Shown here: piece by piece, positions 27,669 through 36,626 of the stretch
Position numbering within the stretch: the stretch's first letter is position 1
Layout of the letters: every line of letters starts with the position of its first letter
Assembly (NCBI GenBank): GCA_040880405.1
Contig: JBBDIM010000179.1
Span: forward strand, 1-64,000
Origin: JBBDIM01 sp040880405
Lineage (GTDB): Bacteria; Planctomycetota; Planctomycetia; Pirellulales; Pirellulaceae
Direction: 5' to 3'
DNA: 64,000 nt
The notes under the pieces: model-generated
What the model saw: only the letters and a program-made list of their open reading frames with translations
Databases searched by the model: none
Told to the model about the DNA's origin: nothing
Position numbers and translations under genes: made by a program

Positions 27669-27986
27669 GCCCAGGGCCGGCAGACTCACCCTGCGTAAGG
27701 TCTTTAGTGCTCGCTGCGGAAAAGCGACGGTTAAGCCATTCATTTCAACCACGAATTACGCGAACTACCAAGAAAAGAAAGCGAGGAGGCATCCGTCCCC
27801 TTATTTTGTTTGTGCTTTCTGTTGCCTCCGCAAGATGTCCGCACCCCAAGAAAAGCAATAGGCCGAGCCAACGGCCCGAGGATGTGAAGTCCTCGGATCA
27901 CTGGTTCGGCCTTTCTCGTCGTTGTTGGTCTCGTGGAAGATACACGAGCGCCGGCACATTTTGCCGGGGGGGTAAACCGAGCCGTC
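27669..27986. other. Intergenic region with hairpin repeat
   Basis: There is no gene. The region contains an AACCACGAATTACGCGAA motif near 27749 (similar to one near 36818) and the second 35-bp repeat with its hairpin at 27861-27911, which could end transcription of the leftward histone-like gene. Confidence 0.5.
27846..27911. repeat. 35-bp dispersed repeat, copy 2, within a hairpin
   Basis: The repeat is 27846-27880. GGCCGAGCCA (27861-27870) pairs with TGGTTCGGCC (27902-27911), and GAGGA pairs with TCCTC inside, giving a two-stem hairpin followed by TTTCTC. Confidence 0.7.
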
Positions 27987-28235
27987 TTACGAGGCGGCGG
28001 GGGTCGCCGGAGCGGCCTTCTTGGTGGTCTTCTTGGCTACCTTTTTGGTGGCGGCCTTCTTCGGAGCGGCTTTCTTGGCCGACTTCTTTGCTGCCTTCTT
28101 AGGGGCGGCCTTCTTGGTTGCTGCCTTTTTGGCCGCTTTCTTGGGCGCTACTTTTTTCGGCGAAGCCTTGGCGGCGGCCTTCTTAGCAGGGGCTTTCTTG
28201 GCGGTCTTCTTCGGTGCAGCTTTCTTGGTTGCCAT
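27987..28235 (-). CDS. Histone H1-like Lys/Ala-rich DNA-binding protein
   Basis: The 82-aa protein is almost wholly Lys, Ala, Pro and Thr in KKAAPKKAAKK-type repeats, as in eukaryotic H1 tails and bacterial Hc1/H1-like proteins. It lacks a folded domain. It should bind DNA non-specifically and compact the nucleoid, which is known to be dense in planctomycetes. Repetitive coding DNA makes length variation between strains likely. Confidence 0.88.
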   Translation of the reverse strand: MATKKAAPKKTAKKAPAKKAAAKASPKKVAPKKAAKKAATKKAAPKKAAKKSAKKAAPKKAATKKVAKKTTKKAAPATPAAS

Positions 28236-28549
28236 CTGTCCTTGGGCTCCTCAAGAGTCTGATGCCCGAAATCCTTGAGAGAACGCTCGCCCGGGGCATC
28301 AACGGGAAGCTTCTCAAAATTGAAGCAAGATTGGTACTCTTTCGTCAAGGTGAATTATCGTACTTCGATTCCAATTTGTGCATAAAAAGTTTCGTAATTG
28401 AATCAAGCGCGTCGGAATCGATCAAACAATGGCTCGCGACGTGGGAGGTCGCGTAAAACCCGCGCGATCCTTTACACTGGTAGTGGTCGCTGGCCGAGCG
28501 AGCGCACCCATCATTCAACATCACGCAAAAGCCTTCCCCACGTCAATTC
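28236..28549. other. Divergent promoter region, no gene seen
   Basis: This 310-bp gap between the histone-like gene and the HEAT-like gene is AT-richer near 28340-28410. I could not assign a promoter with confidence. Confidence 0.4.
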
Positions 28550-30100
28550 ATGTCCGAGCGATTGAACCAACTGCTGCAAACCTGGATGACCAATGAAACC
28601 CCCGCGCCCGCTGAACCACCGCAGTGGATCGCCCAGGCGGATGAGCTGGAAATCTCGGGACTTGTCCTGTTTCTGCATAGTCTTCCGCCCACCCTGACCG
28701 AAGAGCGACGACGGAATTTAGATCAGGTGCTCAACCTGCTGGCGCTGCGGCTGCGGGAAGAGGCCTGCCTGGAGTCTCCCCAGGTAGAAAAAATTGCGGA
28801 GGCCTACACGCGTTGGGGCACAGAGCATCCACTGCGGCACCTGTTGTTGGCCTTGCTAACGAACGAAGCGAGTGACGAGTCGCTCGAATCGTTCGCGGAG
28901 CTGATCGCCACCGATCCACCCAACCGTGCCGCGGCCGCGGCGGTCGCGTTTGTGCCGCTACTCAGAGGCGACGACTACCAAGTAGATACCCTCTTTCCGC
29001 GCTTGCTCGATGGGCTGGGGGCGCTCAGCGTGGCGGCCTTGATCCTCGACCTGGCCAATTTCCTCTACCGGGGTGGCCGCGTGATCGAGCACCCGGTAAT
29101 CGGCCAGAAGAAGCAAATGGTCGACCTACTAAGCGGGTTGGTGGGGCGACTCTCGAAATTAGAAGAGCAGATGCCCACCACGGCGGAAGAGGTTTTGAGC
29201 CTGAAGCATCAGGTGGGTGAAGCGGTTCCGGTGGCCCTGTCGGTTTGCGACGCCTTGGCCGCGCTGGGTGATCCCGACGGAATTCCCGCGCTGATGAAGG
29301 CGAGCGATCTGGCCCACCGCCGGCTCCGCTGTGAGGCCGCCGTCGCTTTGGCCAGGCTGGGCGAACCGGCGGGGGTCGACCTGCTGGTAAAGCTGGCGGA
29401 GCAGCCGATTTGCCGACCCAGAGTGTTGGAGGTCGCCGGGGAATTGGATTTCCTCAGCAAGATCGACGCCCAATTCACCAGCGAGGAGGCCCAGGCGGAG
29501 GCGACTCTCGTGGTTTGGCTCTCCGCCGAAACCCAGTTCGGCCTCGCTCCGCAAGAGCTGGAACTGGTTGATAGTCGCAAGCTGTTATGGCCAGGCTACG
29601 AAACGTCCCAAACCTGCTATCTGCTGCGGTACGGCTACCACCTACCCCAAGGGAGTTTTTCCAGCGTGGGGATCGTCGGCCCGGTGACGCAAAGCTTCGC
29701 GGTCGATCTGACGCTACTCGCCCCGCTGGACATCTACGCCGCCTACGCGGGCTGGCATGTCGACCACCCGGAGATCTACGAGATCGAGTCTTCCCGCTGG
29801 GAGGCAAGCCAAAACACCTTGGCCAGCCACCTGCGCGAGCGAATGGAGAAAGAGGGCTACCAGGAAGTGACCCCTTACCGGCTCGGCTACTTCCTGGGAG
29901 ATGTCCGCCTGATCGCCACGGGCCGGCTGGGCGCGGAACTCGGCACGATCGTCTCCGACATGCGGACAACCAGCTTCTACCCCCGGCTCGACCCCAACCG
30001 CCCCCTAGGTGCCGGAGAAGCGTATTGCATCCACAAGGGACGAGAGCTGCTGTACAGTTTCAACCCGGAATTGCAGGCGAAGGGTGAAGGAGAAGCGTAG
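28550..30100 (+). CDS. Hypothetical protein with HEAT-like repeats
   Basis: The 516-aa soluble protein has no signal peptide. Its middle (about 170-310) shows helical repeats in which ALGDPDGIPALMKASDLAHRRLRCEAAVALARLGEPAGVD is typical of HEAT repeats; such repeats serve as protein-binding scaffolds. The last 200 residues are mixed alpha/beta and unassigned. REP-like repeats start immediately after the stop codon. Confidence 0.8.
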   Translation: MSERLNQLLQTWMTNETPAPAEPPQWIAQADELEISGLVLFLHSLPPTLTEERRRNLDQVLNLLALRLREEACLESPQVEKIAEAYTRWGTEHPLRHLLLALLTNEASDESLESFAELIATDPPNRAAAAAVAFVPLLRGDDYQVDTLFPRLLDGLGALSVAALILDLANFLYRGGRVIEHPVIGQKKQMVDLLSGLVGRLSKLEEQMPTTAEEVLSLKHQVGEAVPVALSVCDALAALGDPDGIPALMKASDLAHRRLRCEAAVALARLGEPAGVDLLVKLAEQPICRPRVLEVAGELDFLSKIDAQFTSEEAQAEATLVVWLSAETQFGLAPQELELVDSRKLLWPGYETSQTCYLLRYGYHLPQGSFSSVGIVGPVTQSFAVDLTLLAPLDIYAAYAGWHVDHPEIYEIESSRWEASQNTLASHLRERMEKEGYQEVTPYRLGYFLGDVRLIATGRLGAELGTIVSDMRTTSFYPRLDPNRPLGAGEAYCIHKGRELLYSFNPELQAKGEGEA

Positions 30101-30302
30101 GCGGGTACGCGGTTCACCCACGCTTTTGGCAAGCGTGGCTACGACACGGCTTTACGTAGCCACGCTCGCGCAGAGCGTGGGGGAAGTGCGGGTTGGAATG
30201 CTCTGCTGGCGAAGCGGGCACGCGGTTCACCCACGCTTTTGGCAAGCGTGGCTACGACACGGTTTTACGTAGCCACGCTCGCGGAGAGCGTGGGGGAAGT
30301 GC
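30101..30302. repeat. Two tandem REP units, 113-bp period
   Basis: Two nearly identical units start at 30101 and 30214. Each has an inverted arm (CCCACGCTTTTGGCAAGCGTGG) followed by a forward GTAGCCACGCTCGCG arm and GGGGGAAGTGCG. The two units differ at only a few positions, so the duplication is recent or under gene conversion. Confidence 0.85.
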
Positions 30303-30347
30303 GAGTACGGCTAAACTCCGCTTCGCTTTGAGAACGACATCGTCACG

Positions 30348-30378
30348 AAAAAACCCCCGGCAAGTGCCGGGGGTTTTT
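30348..30378. terminator. Bidirectional rho-independent terminator
   Basis: AAAAAACCCCCGGCA and TGCCGGGGGTTTTT form a perfect stem with T-tracts on both strands, between the convergent HEAT-like and VWA genes. Confidence 0.95.
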
Positions 30379-30407
30379 CGCTTCTTGTGTATTCCCTAGA
30401 AAATCGC

Positions 30408-32549
30408 TTACTGCTTGATTTCCTTGGTCAGCCGTACCAGCTCCAGAAACTCCTGGCGGTAGCTTTCGCCGCTTCCTTTGAGGTTGGGGGCGATCAGTTC
30501 TTCCACCGCGTCCAGGCTGCCGGTGGCGTGCTGGCTGTCGCGGATGAGCATGCCGTACATGGCCACGCCCGCCGCGAATTGGTAGTCGCCGCTGGCTTGG
30601 TTGAAGCCATTCTCGCTATCTTTCACGGGGTAGGTCATCAGCGTGCTGGTATCACTCTCAGGCTGCTTGTAGCGGAGCTTTAGGGTCAGCAGTTCGTCTG
30701 TGTCGGCCGCTTCGGTGGTGCTGGGTTTGGATTGATAGCGGAGGTCGTCCTCCAGTGGCTCGGCCTGCGGCAGCTTTTCCCCTTCCTCAGCATCCTCGCC
30801 GGCCTCTGCAACTTGCTTTTCTTCGCCACCGACCGGAACGATCTCGTAGAACGCGGTGACGGTGTGCCCCGCTCCGATCTCTCCGGCGTCCTTTTTGTCG
30901 TCGTTGAAATCACGAGCTGCCAGCATCCGGTTCTCGTACCCAACCAAGCGATACGACGCGACTTGGTTCGGGTTGAACTCGATTTGGATTTTGACATCCT
31001 TGGCGATCGTCATCAGCGTGCCGCTCATCTGCTCGACGAGGACCTTTTGGGCCTCTTTCTTGTTGTCGATAAAGGCGTAGTTGCCGTTCGCCTTGTTCGA
31101 GATCTGCTCGAGCATGGAATCGTTATGGTTGCCGATCCCAAACCCGAGGACGCTGACGAAGACCCCATTCTTGGCCTCTTCCTCGGCTAGTCGGACCAAA
31201 TCACCGGTCGAGGTGGTCCCGACGTTGAAGTCCCCGTCGCTGCACAGAATCACCCGATTGATGCCATCCTGGATGAAGTTTTCCTTGGCCGTTTTGTAGG
31301 CCAATTGAATCCCTTGTCCACCATTGGTCGAACCGCCCGATTGCAGCCGATCGAGGGCCTCGATGATCGTCGCCTTTTGACCTCCGTCGGTCGGCTCCAA
31401 AACCATCCCGGCGGCACCGGCATAGACGACAATCGAGACCATGTCGTTCTCGTTCAGGTTATCGACCAGCAGCTTCATCCCCTCTTTGACCAAGGGGAGC
31501 CGATTCGCGCTGCTCATCGAGCCGGAGACGTCCAGCAGAAACACCAAGTTGCTCGCGGGTCGCTTGTCGATCGCGATTTCCTTACCCTTCAGCCCGATCC
31601 GCACCAAGCGATGCTTGGGGTTCCAGGGGCAACTGGCCACCTCGGTGTTGGCGGCGAAAGGGTGCTCGTCGGTCGGCGTAGCGTAGTCGTAGGTGAAGTA
31701 GTTGACGAGTTCCTCAATCCGCACGGCGTCCGGCGAGGGCATTTCCTTGAACTGCGTCAGGTACGACCGCAGCTTGCCGTACGAGGCGGTGTCGACATCG
31801 ATCGAGAAGGTGGAAAGCGGGGAATCGGCCACCGCCGTAAACGGGTTCTCCTCCACCTTGTCAAATTTGTCGCCACTCATCCCAGGGCCTTGCCCGTCCA
31901 CTCCGTCGGGAATAGCGAAACCCGCCCCTGCCGCAGCCGGGTTGTTCGCGGCGCGACCAAAGTAGCCGCCTCCACCCATGCCACCCATGCCACCGCCCAT
32001 GCCACCCATATTTCCGCCACGCATGGTGCCACCCGGAGCTGGAGCACCGGCTAAACGCCCCGCCTCACGCCGGGCCGGGGCCTGGCCGTTGGTGGAAGTG
32101 GCGGGAGCACTGGGGACGAAGTTTCTGAACATATTTTGATCGAACTCAAGATTTGAATCATCTGCCGCTTCCCCATAACCGGCTCCTCCCTCCTTCTTCG
32201 ACTTACCCAGCTCTCCCTGCTGGACTTGATCTTGCCGTTTTCGTTCGGCGGTGGGGGCCATTGGCTCGGCTTGCTCCTCCGATTCTCTCAGGCTTCGTGC
32301 CCCCAGCTCACTTTGAAGGCTGCTTAATCGATCCGCGGGCTGGGCGGCACCTGGTGGTGTTTCGCTTGCTGACTCCTCTTGCGGCAAGGTCGCTAGTTCG
32401 CCGCTCGCCGGACCGCTGCCGCGAGCGTCTTTCGCGACATCCCGCGAGTCATCCCCTACCTGCTGATTGGTCACAGGCTTCGCGTCATTTTTACAACCTG
32501 CCAGCCCGAGCCCACAAATGAGCATGGCTGTGATCCAATATTTGGTCAT
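30408..32549 (-). CDS. VWA-domain lipoprotein (YfbK-like)
   Basis: The start MTKYWITAMLICGLGLAGC gives a lipoprotein signal with lipobox; the longer open frame upstream is shadow. The 713-aa product has a charged linker, a Gly/Met repeat region (about 172-194, MGGMGGGMGG-like), a YfbK-type N-terminal domain (NPFTAVADSPLSTFSIDVDTASY) and a VWA domain with MIDAS motif DVSGSM near 340. A C-terminal DUF3520-type domain follows. VWA domains bind ligands through a metal ion. The nearby terminator is shared with the convergent gene. Confidence 0.9.
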   Translation of the reverse strand: MTKYWITAMLICGLGLAGCKNDAKPVTNQQVGDDSRDVAKDARGSGPASGELATLPQEESASETPPGAAQPADRLSSLQSELGARSLRESEEQAEPMAPTAERKRQDQVQQGELGKSKKEGGAGYGEAADDSNLEFDQNMFRNFVPSAPATSTNGQAPARREAGRLAGAPAPGGTMRGGNMGGMGGGMGGMGGGGYFGRAANNPAAAGAGFAIPDGVDGQGPGMSGDKFDKVEENPFTAVADSPLSTFSIDVDTASYGKLRSYLTQFKEMPSPDAVRIEELVNYFTYDYATPTDEHPFAANTEVASCPWNPKHRLVRIGLKGKEIAIDKRPASNLVFLLDVSGSMSSANRLPLVKEGMKLLVDNLNENDMVSIVVYAGAAGMVLEPTDGGQKATIIEALDRLQSGGSTNGGQGIQLAYKTAKENFIQDGINRVILCSDGDFNVGTTSTGDLVRLAEEEAKNGVFVSVLGFGIGNHNDSMLEQISNKANGNYAFIDNKKEAQKVLVEQMSGTLMTIAKDVKIQIEFNPNQVASYRLVGYENRMLAARDFNDDKKDAGEIGAGHTVTAFYEIVPVGGEEKQVAEAGEDAEEGEKLPQAEPLEDDLRYQSKPSTTEAADTDELLTLKLRYKQPESDTSTLMTYPVKDSENGFNQASGDYQFAAGVAMYGMLIRDSQHATGSLDAVEELIAPNLKGSGESYRQEFLELVRLTKEIKQ

Positions 32550-32781
32550 GGTTCTCTGTCTCCCCTGAGCGTTATGCCCGCGCGATCGCGGCTTCGGAAA
32601 AGGTTTTTCGTCACAAGAACTCGCCGAGTACATCAGGGAAGACGCCCCAATCGGGCAAACAGATTTCAAGAAATGGAGAGAACACGGAAAGAAAAGCGCA
32701 ACCGGCATCCCGCCGAGCCAAATTCTCGGAAACGAGGACCTGCTGGGGATTCCAGCCCCAGGATCTGCGGTAGAAGCCTCT

Positions 32782-32858
32782 TAGCCACAGAGATCCCAGA
32801 GATCACAGAGAGAGACGCCTCAAAATCCTGCTCTGTGACCTCTGTGTACTCTGTGGCA
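32782..32858. repeat. CACAGAG-type inverted repeat pair
   Basis: The arms TAGCCACAGAG...ATCACAGAGAG (from 32782) and CTCTGTGACCTCTGTG...CTCTGTGGC (to 32857) are complementary with a short loop. The arm grammar matches the hairpin near 20.8-21.0 kb. Confidence 0.75.
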
Positions 32859-32878
32859 AACTTCCTTCTGATATGTCG

Positions 32879-33121
32879 TTACGAGTCGCGGAGGACCAGC
32901 ATTGTCCCAAAAGCCATGATCCCTAATCCACTCAGGCCGAGCAGCGCGAAGATAAAGGTGAACATCGTGTCGCCACGGCCGATGAAATACCAGAAGAGCA
33001 TCGCCATCACGATATCGCTGAACCCGGCCAACATGAAAATCAGGCCCCGGGAGACCACCCCAGACCTGCGGATGAGAGGGCGACGTGGCATCCAGTGAGG
33101 TCGCGGAAGATAACCTTGCAT
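32879..33121 (-). CDS. Small two-helix membrane protein
   Basis: Starting at MQGYLPRPHWMPRRP gives 80 aa: a basic N-terminus, then two membrane helices (GLIFMLAGFSDIVMAMLFWYFIG and FTFIFALLGLSGLGIMAFGTML). It begins 37 bp after the first beta-propeller gene on the same strand. No family is recognised. Confidence 0.65.
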   Translation of the reverse strand: MQGYLPRPHWMPRRPLIRRSGVVSRGLIFMLAGFSDIVMAMLFWYFIGRGDTMFTFIFALLGLSGLGIMAFGTMLVLRDS

Positions 33122-33158
33122 GAACCTGGCCTTTGCAAAAGAGGAAGAGAAATCTTGG

Positions 33159-34442
33159 TTACTTACCCACACAGTAGAGCGTCTGATCGCTCCGCAAGTA
33201 GATCCGGTCATCGACCACCGCCGGGCTCCCATGAAACACGCTCTCATCCGACGCGAACCGATTGTGGGCGACGAGGGAATACTCCGGCTCGGCTGGCAGG
33301 ACGTAGGTCCCCGCTTCTCGGCTGACGTAAAGAAGGTGACCGGCGGCGAGCACCGGTGAGGCGTACATTCTGCCGGGCCGGGGCGTTATTCGCTGCTCGT
33401 AGACCAACTTCCCACTCTCCGCATCGACGCAGTAAGCGATCCCCTGGGAATCGCTTACCCAGTAAAGATGTCCCTGATAAAAGAGCGGCGACGAGACATG
33501 CGCCACCTTATCCAGCTCCCACAGCAGGTGCGACTCGGTCACGTCGCCTCGGCCACCCGCCTGGATGGCGATCGTCTTTCGATCTCGCGCACCCACGGCG
33601 TAGACGACGCCGGCGTGGGCGATCAAACTGGGGCAGACCAAACGGTTGTGGGCCTCGCAGTGCCAAAGCTGCTCCCCGGTTTGCGGATCGAGACCGCGGA
33701 CGGCCCGTTCGTCGTTGAAGACCAGCTCTGTGCCGCTTTCGGTCTCCACGACGATTGGCGTGTTCCAGGAACGCTGGACATCGGTTCGCTCCCAGGCAAG
33801 TTCTCCGGTCTCTTTTCGCAGAGCGACCACGCGGTTGGACTCGACCGCGGCATTGATGATCACCAGATCCTCATGCAGCACCGGCGAGTTGCCGGTTCCG
33901 AATTCGTGGACCTGCGTTCCCAGCGGGGTCCGCCATTTCAAGGTGCCGTCATGATCGTACGCCGCGGCCCCGACCGTGCCGTAGAAGACGTAGACGCCGG
34001 ACGCGTCGACCGCTGGCGTGCTGGAGGCGTAGCCATGCAACGCGATGAAGCCTTGGTAGTCTTCGGTGTCGGCGGCAGTCGCGGGAATGTCTTGTTGCCA
34101 CAGCAATTCGCCGGTGGACCGGTCAAAACAGAGCAAACGCCGGACGAGGTTTTCCTTCTCGCCTGGGTCTTCTTCACTGAGGCCGTAGCCTGTGTAGCAG
34201 GTGAGGTACAACCGCTCGCCCCAGATCACCGGGCTGGAAGAACCTGGCCCTGGCAGGTCGACTTTCCAGAGCAGGTTTTCCGTATCGCTCCAGGTCAGTG
34301 GGACATCGGTAGCGGTGGTGAGGCCGGCGGCGGATGGACCGCGAAACTGGGGCCAATCCTGGGCCGCACAGGGCGTTACTCCCAGCAGCAACCCGCAAAT
34401 CATCATCCCCCACACCGTCACGTTGATAGTCCGCTGCGACAT
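33159..34442 (-). CDS. Secreted PQQ-like beta-propeller protein A
   Basis: The start MSQRTINVTVWGMMICG gives a signal peptide and a 427-aa product. Repeats carry the PQQ_2 signature (WPQFRGPSAAGLT, LLWKVDLPGPGSSSPVIWG, TGELLWQQDIP, GSGTELVFNDERAVRGLDPQTGEQLWH-like units). The fold should be an extracytoplasmic propeller; substrate binding is unknown and PQQ itself may not bind. It is the same length as the upstream paralog, pointing to tandem duplication. A 24-bp inverted repeat lies just upstream of its start. Confidence 0.9.
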   Translation of the reverse strand: MSQRTINVTVWGMMICGLLLGVTPCAAQDWPQFRGPSAAGLTTATDVPLTWSDTENLLWKVDLPGPGSSSPVIWGERLYLTCYTGYGLSEEDPGEKENLVRRLLCFDRSTGELLWQQDIPATAADTEDYQGFIALHGYASSTPAVDASGVYVFYGTVGAAAYDHDGTLKWRTPLGTQVHEFGTGNSPVLHEDLVIINAAVESNRVVALRKETGELAWERTDVQRSWNTPIVVETESGTELVFNDERAVRGLDPQTGEQLWHCEAHNRLVCPSLIAHAGVVYAVGARDRKTIAIQAGGRGDVTESHLLWELDKVAHVSSPLFYQGHLYWVSDSQGIAYCVDAESGKLVYEQRITPRPGRMYASPVLAAGHLLYVSREAGTYVLPAEPEYSLVAHNRFASDESVFHGSPAVVDDRIYLRSDQTLYCVGK

Positions 34443-34463
34443 GGAACGCCGGTCCTGGAGTGA

Positions 34464-34540
34464 AAAAGGGGTCAGGACTCTTTTTAGGTTCGCGTGTACC
34501 AATTGTTGAAGGGTCGCTAAAAAGAGTCCTGACCCCTTTT
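34464..34540. repeat. Perfect 24-bp inverted repeat (GGGGTCAGGACTC type)
   Basis: The arms 34464-34487 and 34517-34540 are perfectly complementary around a 29-nt loop; the core reads GGGGTCAGGACTC. This sequence type resembles palindromes mobilised by RAYT (REP-associated tyrosine) transposases. It sits between the two propeller genes, after the upstream one stops and before the downstream one starts. Confidence 0.85.
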
Positions 34541-34572
34541 CCACGGCCACCCATGCTTACTCGGCTCAAGGT

Positions 34573-35856
34573 CTACTTGCCCAAACAGTAAATCGCCTTG
34601 TCGCTGCGGAGGTACATCTTGTTATCGACCACGGCGGGGCTGCCGTTGAAGATGCTGTCGTCCGATTCGAACGTGTTGTGGGCGACCACTTCGTATTCCG
34701 GCTTGGCCGGTAGGACGTAGGTCCCCTTGTCGCGACTGACATAAATGAGGTGACCTGCGGCGACGACCGGCGAGGCGTAGATCCGGCCTGGACGCGGATC
34801 GAGCCGCTCTTCGTACACCAGCTCGCCGGTCTCGGCGTTGGCACAGTAGGCGATTCCTTTCCCTTCGCTGACCCAGTACAGATGCCCCTCGTGGTACGAC
34901 GGGGAGGAGACGTTCGACCCTTTGTTCAGCTCCCACACCAAATGGGTCTCGGTCACATCACCCCGGCCACCTGCTTTGATGGCCACGGTCTTGTTTTGCC
35001 GGGCACCCACGGCGTACAGCATGTCCCCCACGGCGATCACGCTGGGACAGATGTAGTCGTCAATCGCTTCGCACTTCCACAGTTCCTCACCGTTCTCGGG
35101 ATTGATGCCGCGGACCAGCTTTTGATCGTTGAAGACCAGCTCGGTACCGGACTCCGCCTTGACCAAAATCGGAGTGTTCCAAGACCGGGTCACGCCTTCC
35201 CATTGCCAGACCTTTTCGCCGGTCTTTTTGTTCAGCGCGACGATCGCGCCCGACTCGACCCCAGCGTTGACGATCACCAAATCCTTATACAACACCGGTG
35301 AATTGGCGGTGCCGAAGGTGTGCGTTTTGGTACCCAGCGGGGTGTTCCAGAGCAATTCTCCCTCGTGGCTGTAGGCCGCCGCGCCGGCGGTGCCGTAAAA
35401 GACGTAGATCCCCGTTTCATCGACCACCGGCGTGCTGCTGGTGAAGCCATGCAGGGCGACGAACCCGCGATAGTCTTCCGTGTCGGCTTCGGTGCCTGCC
35501 AGCGGAGTGTTCCAGATCAGCTCGCCGTTGCCTTTGTTGAAGCAGAGCAGATGCCGCTTGAGATCCCCCTTTTCACCGGGACTCTCTTCGCTCAGCCCGT
35601 AGCCGGTGTAGCAGGTGAGATAGAGCCGGTCTCCCAAAATCACCGGGCTAGAGGCCCCGGGGCCAGGCATCTCGACCTTCCAGAGGACGTTCTCGTTATC
35701 GCTCCAGGTGAGCGGCACGTCGGTGGCAGAGGTTTGCCCGGCGGCTGAGGGGCCACGGAACCGAGGCCAGTCCTCCGCGTGGGCCATCGTCGCCGCGAGC
35801 ACCAAACCGCAAACCAGCAAACCGTATGTCAAACGTTGGATCGCGAGAGACTTCAT
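34573..35856 (-). CDS. Secreted PQQ-like beta-propeller protein B
   Basis: AAGGAG precedes MKSLAIQRLTYGLLVCG, a signal peptide ending at AHA/EDW. The 427-aa product is colinear with protein A (WPRFRGPSAAGQTSATDVPLTW, LWKVEMPGPGASSPVILG, GELIWNTPLAG and so on). It is probably secreted or periplasmic. An upstream open frame of 150 codons is not credible because it lacks the signal and crosses the promoter region. The function of such propellers in planctomycetes is not established. Confidence 0.9.
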   Translation of the reverse strand: MKSLAIQRLTYGLLVCGLVLAATMAHAEDWPRFRGPSAAGQTSATDVPLTWSDNENVLWKVEMPGPGASSPVILGDRLYLTCYTGYGLSEESPGEKGDLKRHLLCFNKGNGELIWNTPLAGTEADTEDYRGFVALHGFTSSTPVVDETGIYVFYGTAGAAAYSHEGELLWNTPLGTKTHTFGTANSPVLYKDLVIVNAGVESGAIVALNKKTGEKVWQWEGVTRSWNTPILVKAESGTELVFNDQKLVRGINPENGEELWKCEAIDDYICPSVIAVGDMLYAVGARQNKTVAIKAGGRGDVTETHLVWELNKGSNVSSPSYHEGHLYWVSEGKGIAYCANAETGELVYEERLDPRPGRIYASPVVAAGHLIYVSRDKGTYVLPAKPEYEVVAHNTFESDDSIFNGSPAVVDNKMYLRSDKAIYCLGK

Positions 35857-36051
35857 GAGCGACAGCTCCTTCTTGTAGGTGAACGCGCGGGGCGAATCGA
35901 TGGGACGCCGCTTATTATACGAGGTTCCCACCACGCAATGAACCACTTGGGGCGACAACTTGCGGCGGAAGCCCCAGGTGACGCCCCCTTTCACGGAGAC
36001 TAGACTGAGGGGAAACAGCCCAAACTCTTTTCTGGTTTCCTGAGGTGTACC

Positions 36052-36318
36052 ATGGGGTGGTCGTTTCGGCGTTCGCTTAATTTTGGCCCGCTCCGCATCA
36101 ACTTCAGCAAGTCCGGCATCGGATTCTCGTTCGGCGTGCCCGGGCTGCGCGGCGGGGTGACTTCCAACGGGCGGAAGTATTATTCGGCCGGCGTGCCTGG
36201 CACCGGGGCCCGATACTACAAGTCGAGCAAGGACCTGAGCACCCTGTTTTCCGGCGATCAGAAGAAGAAAAAGAAGTCGACATCCGGCAGCCTCCAACAA
36301 ACCCAATCACTGAGGTAG
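36052..36318 (+). CDS. DUF4236 protein
   Basis: The 88-aa protein has the typical DUF4236 start (MGWSFRRSLNFGPLRINFSKSGIGFSFGVPG) and the ARYYKSS ending of the domain. GAGGTG lies before the ATG. Function unknown. Confidence 0.9.
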   Translation: MGWSFRRSLNFGPLRINFSKSGIGFSFGVPGLRGGVTSNGRKYYSAGVPGTGARYYKSSKDLSTLFSGDQKKKKKSTSGSLQQTQSLR

Positions 36319-36329
36319 GAACTCCCCTC

Positions 36330-36626
36330 ATGAAATTCGTCCGCTTGCTCCGCACCGCCTCATCCGAACGTTACATCCTGGAAGATGACAACGGAACCGA
36401 CTTGGGGCTGATTGATATCCACTTTCTGGGTGACCAAAAGGTAGTGGCGACCCTGTTCCTGATGGACCCCCAGGCGGAGGCGATTACCGACGTGCAGCCG
36501 ATTCTCGACGAGATTGACCTGGAACTGCTGCCGACCGCCAGCGTTGATGAGTCAAACCTCAGCTTCACCGTGATCCGCGGTTCGCTGGTCGGGACGTTTT
36601 CCAGTGACGGGGCAGGCAGCGAGTAA
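36330..36626 (+). CDS. Small hypothetical protein
   Basis: The 98-aa acidic alpha/beta protein (MKFVRLLRTASSERYILEDD) has no recognised motif. It starts 11 bp after DUF4236 with AGGAA upstream, so it is probably co-transcribed. Confidence 0.75.
   Translation: MKFVRLLRTASSERYILEDDNGTDLGLIDIHFLGDQKVVATLFLMDPQAEAITDVQPILDEIDLELLPTASVDESNLSFTVIRGSLVGTFSSDGAGSE

Noticed and set aside
27987..28235. Short direct repeats considered as a CRISPR array
   Set aside because: The repeats are Lys/Ala codons of the histone-like gene with no unique spacers between them.
30348..30378. Possible riboswitch or attenuator
   Set aside because: It is a simple bidirectional terminator between convergent genes.
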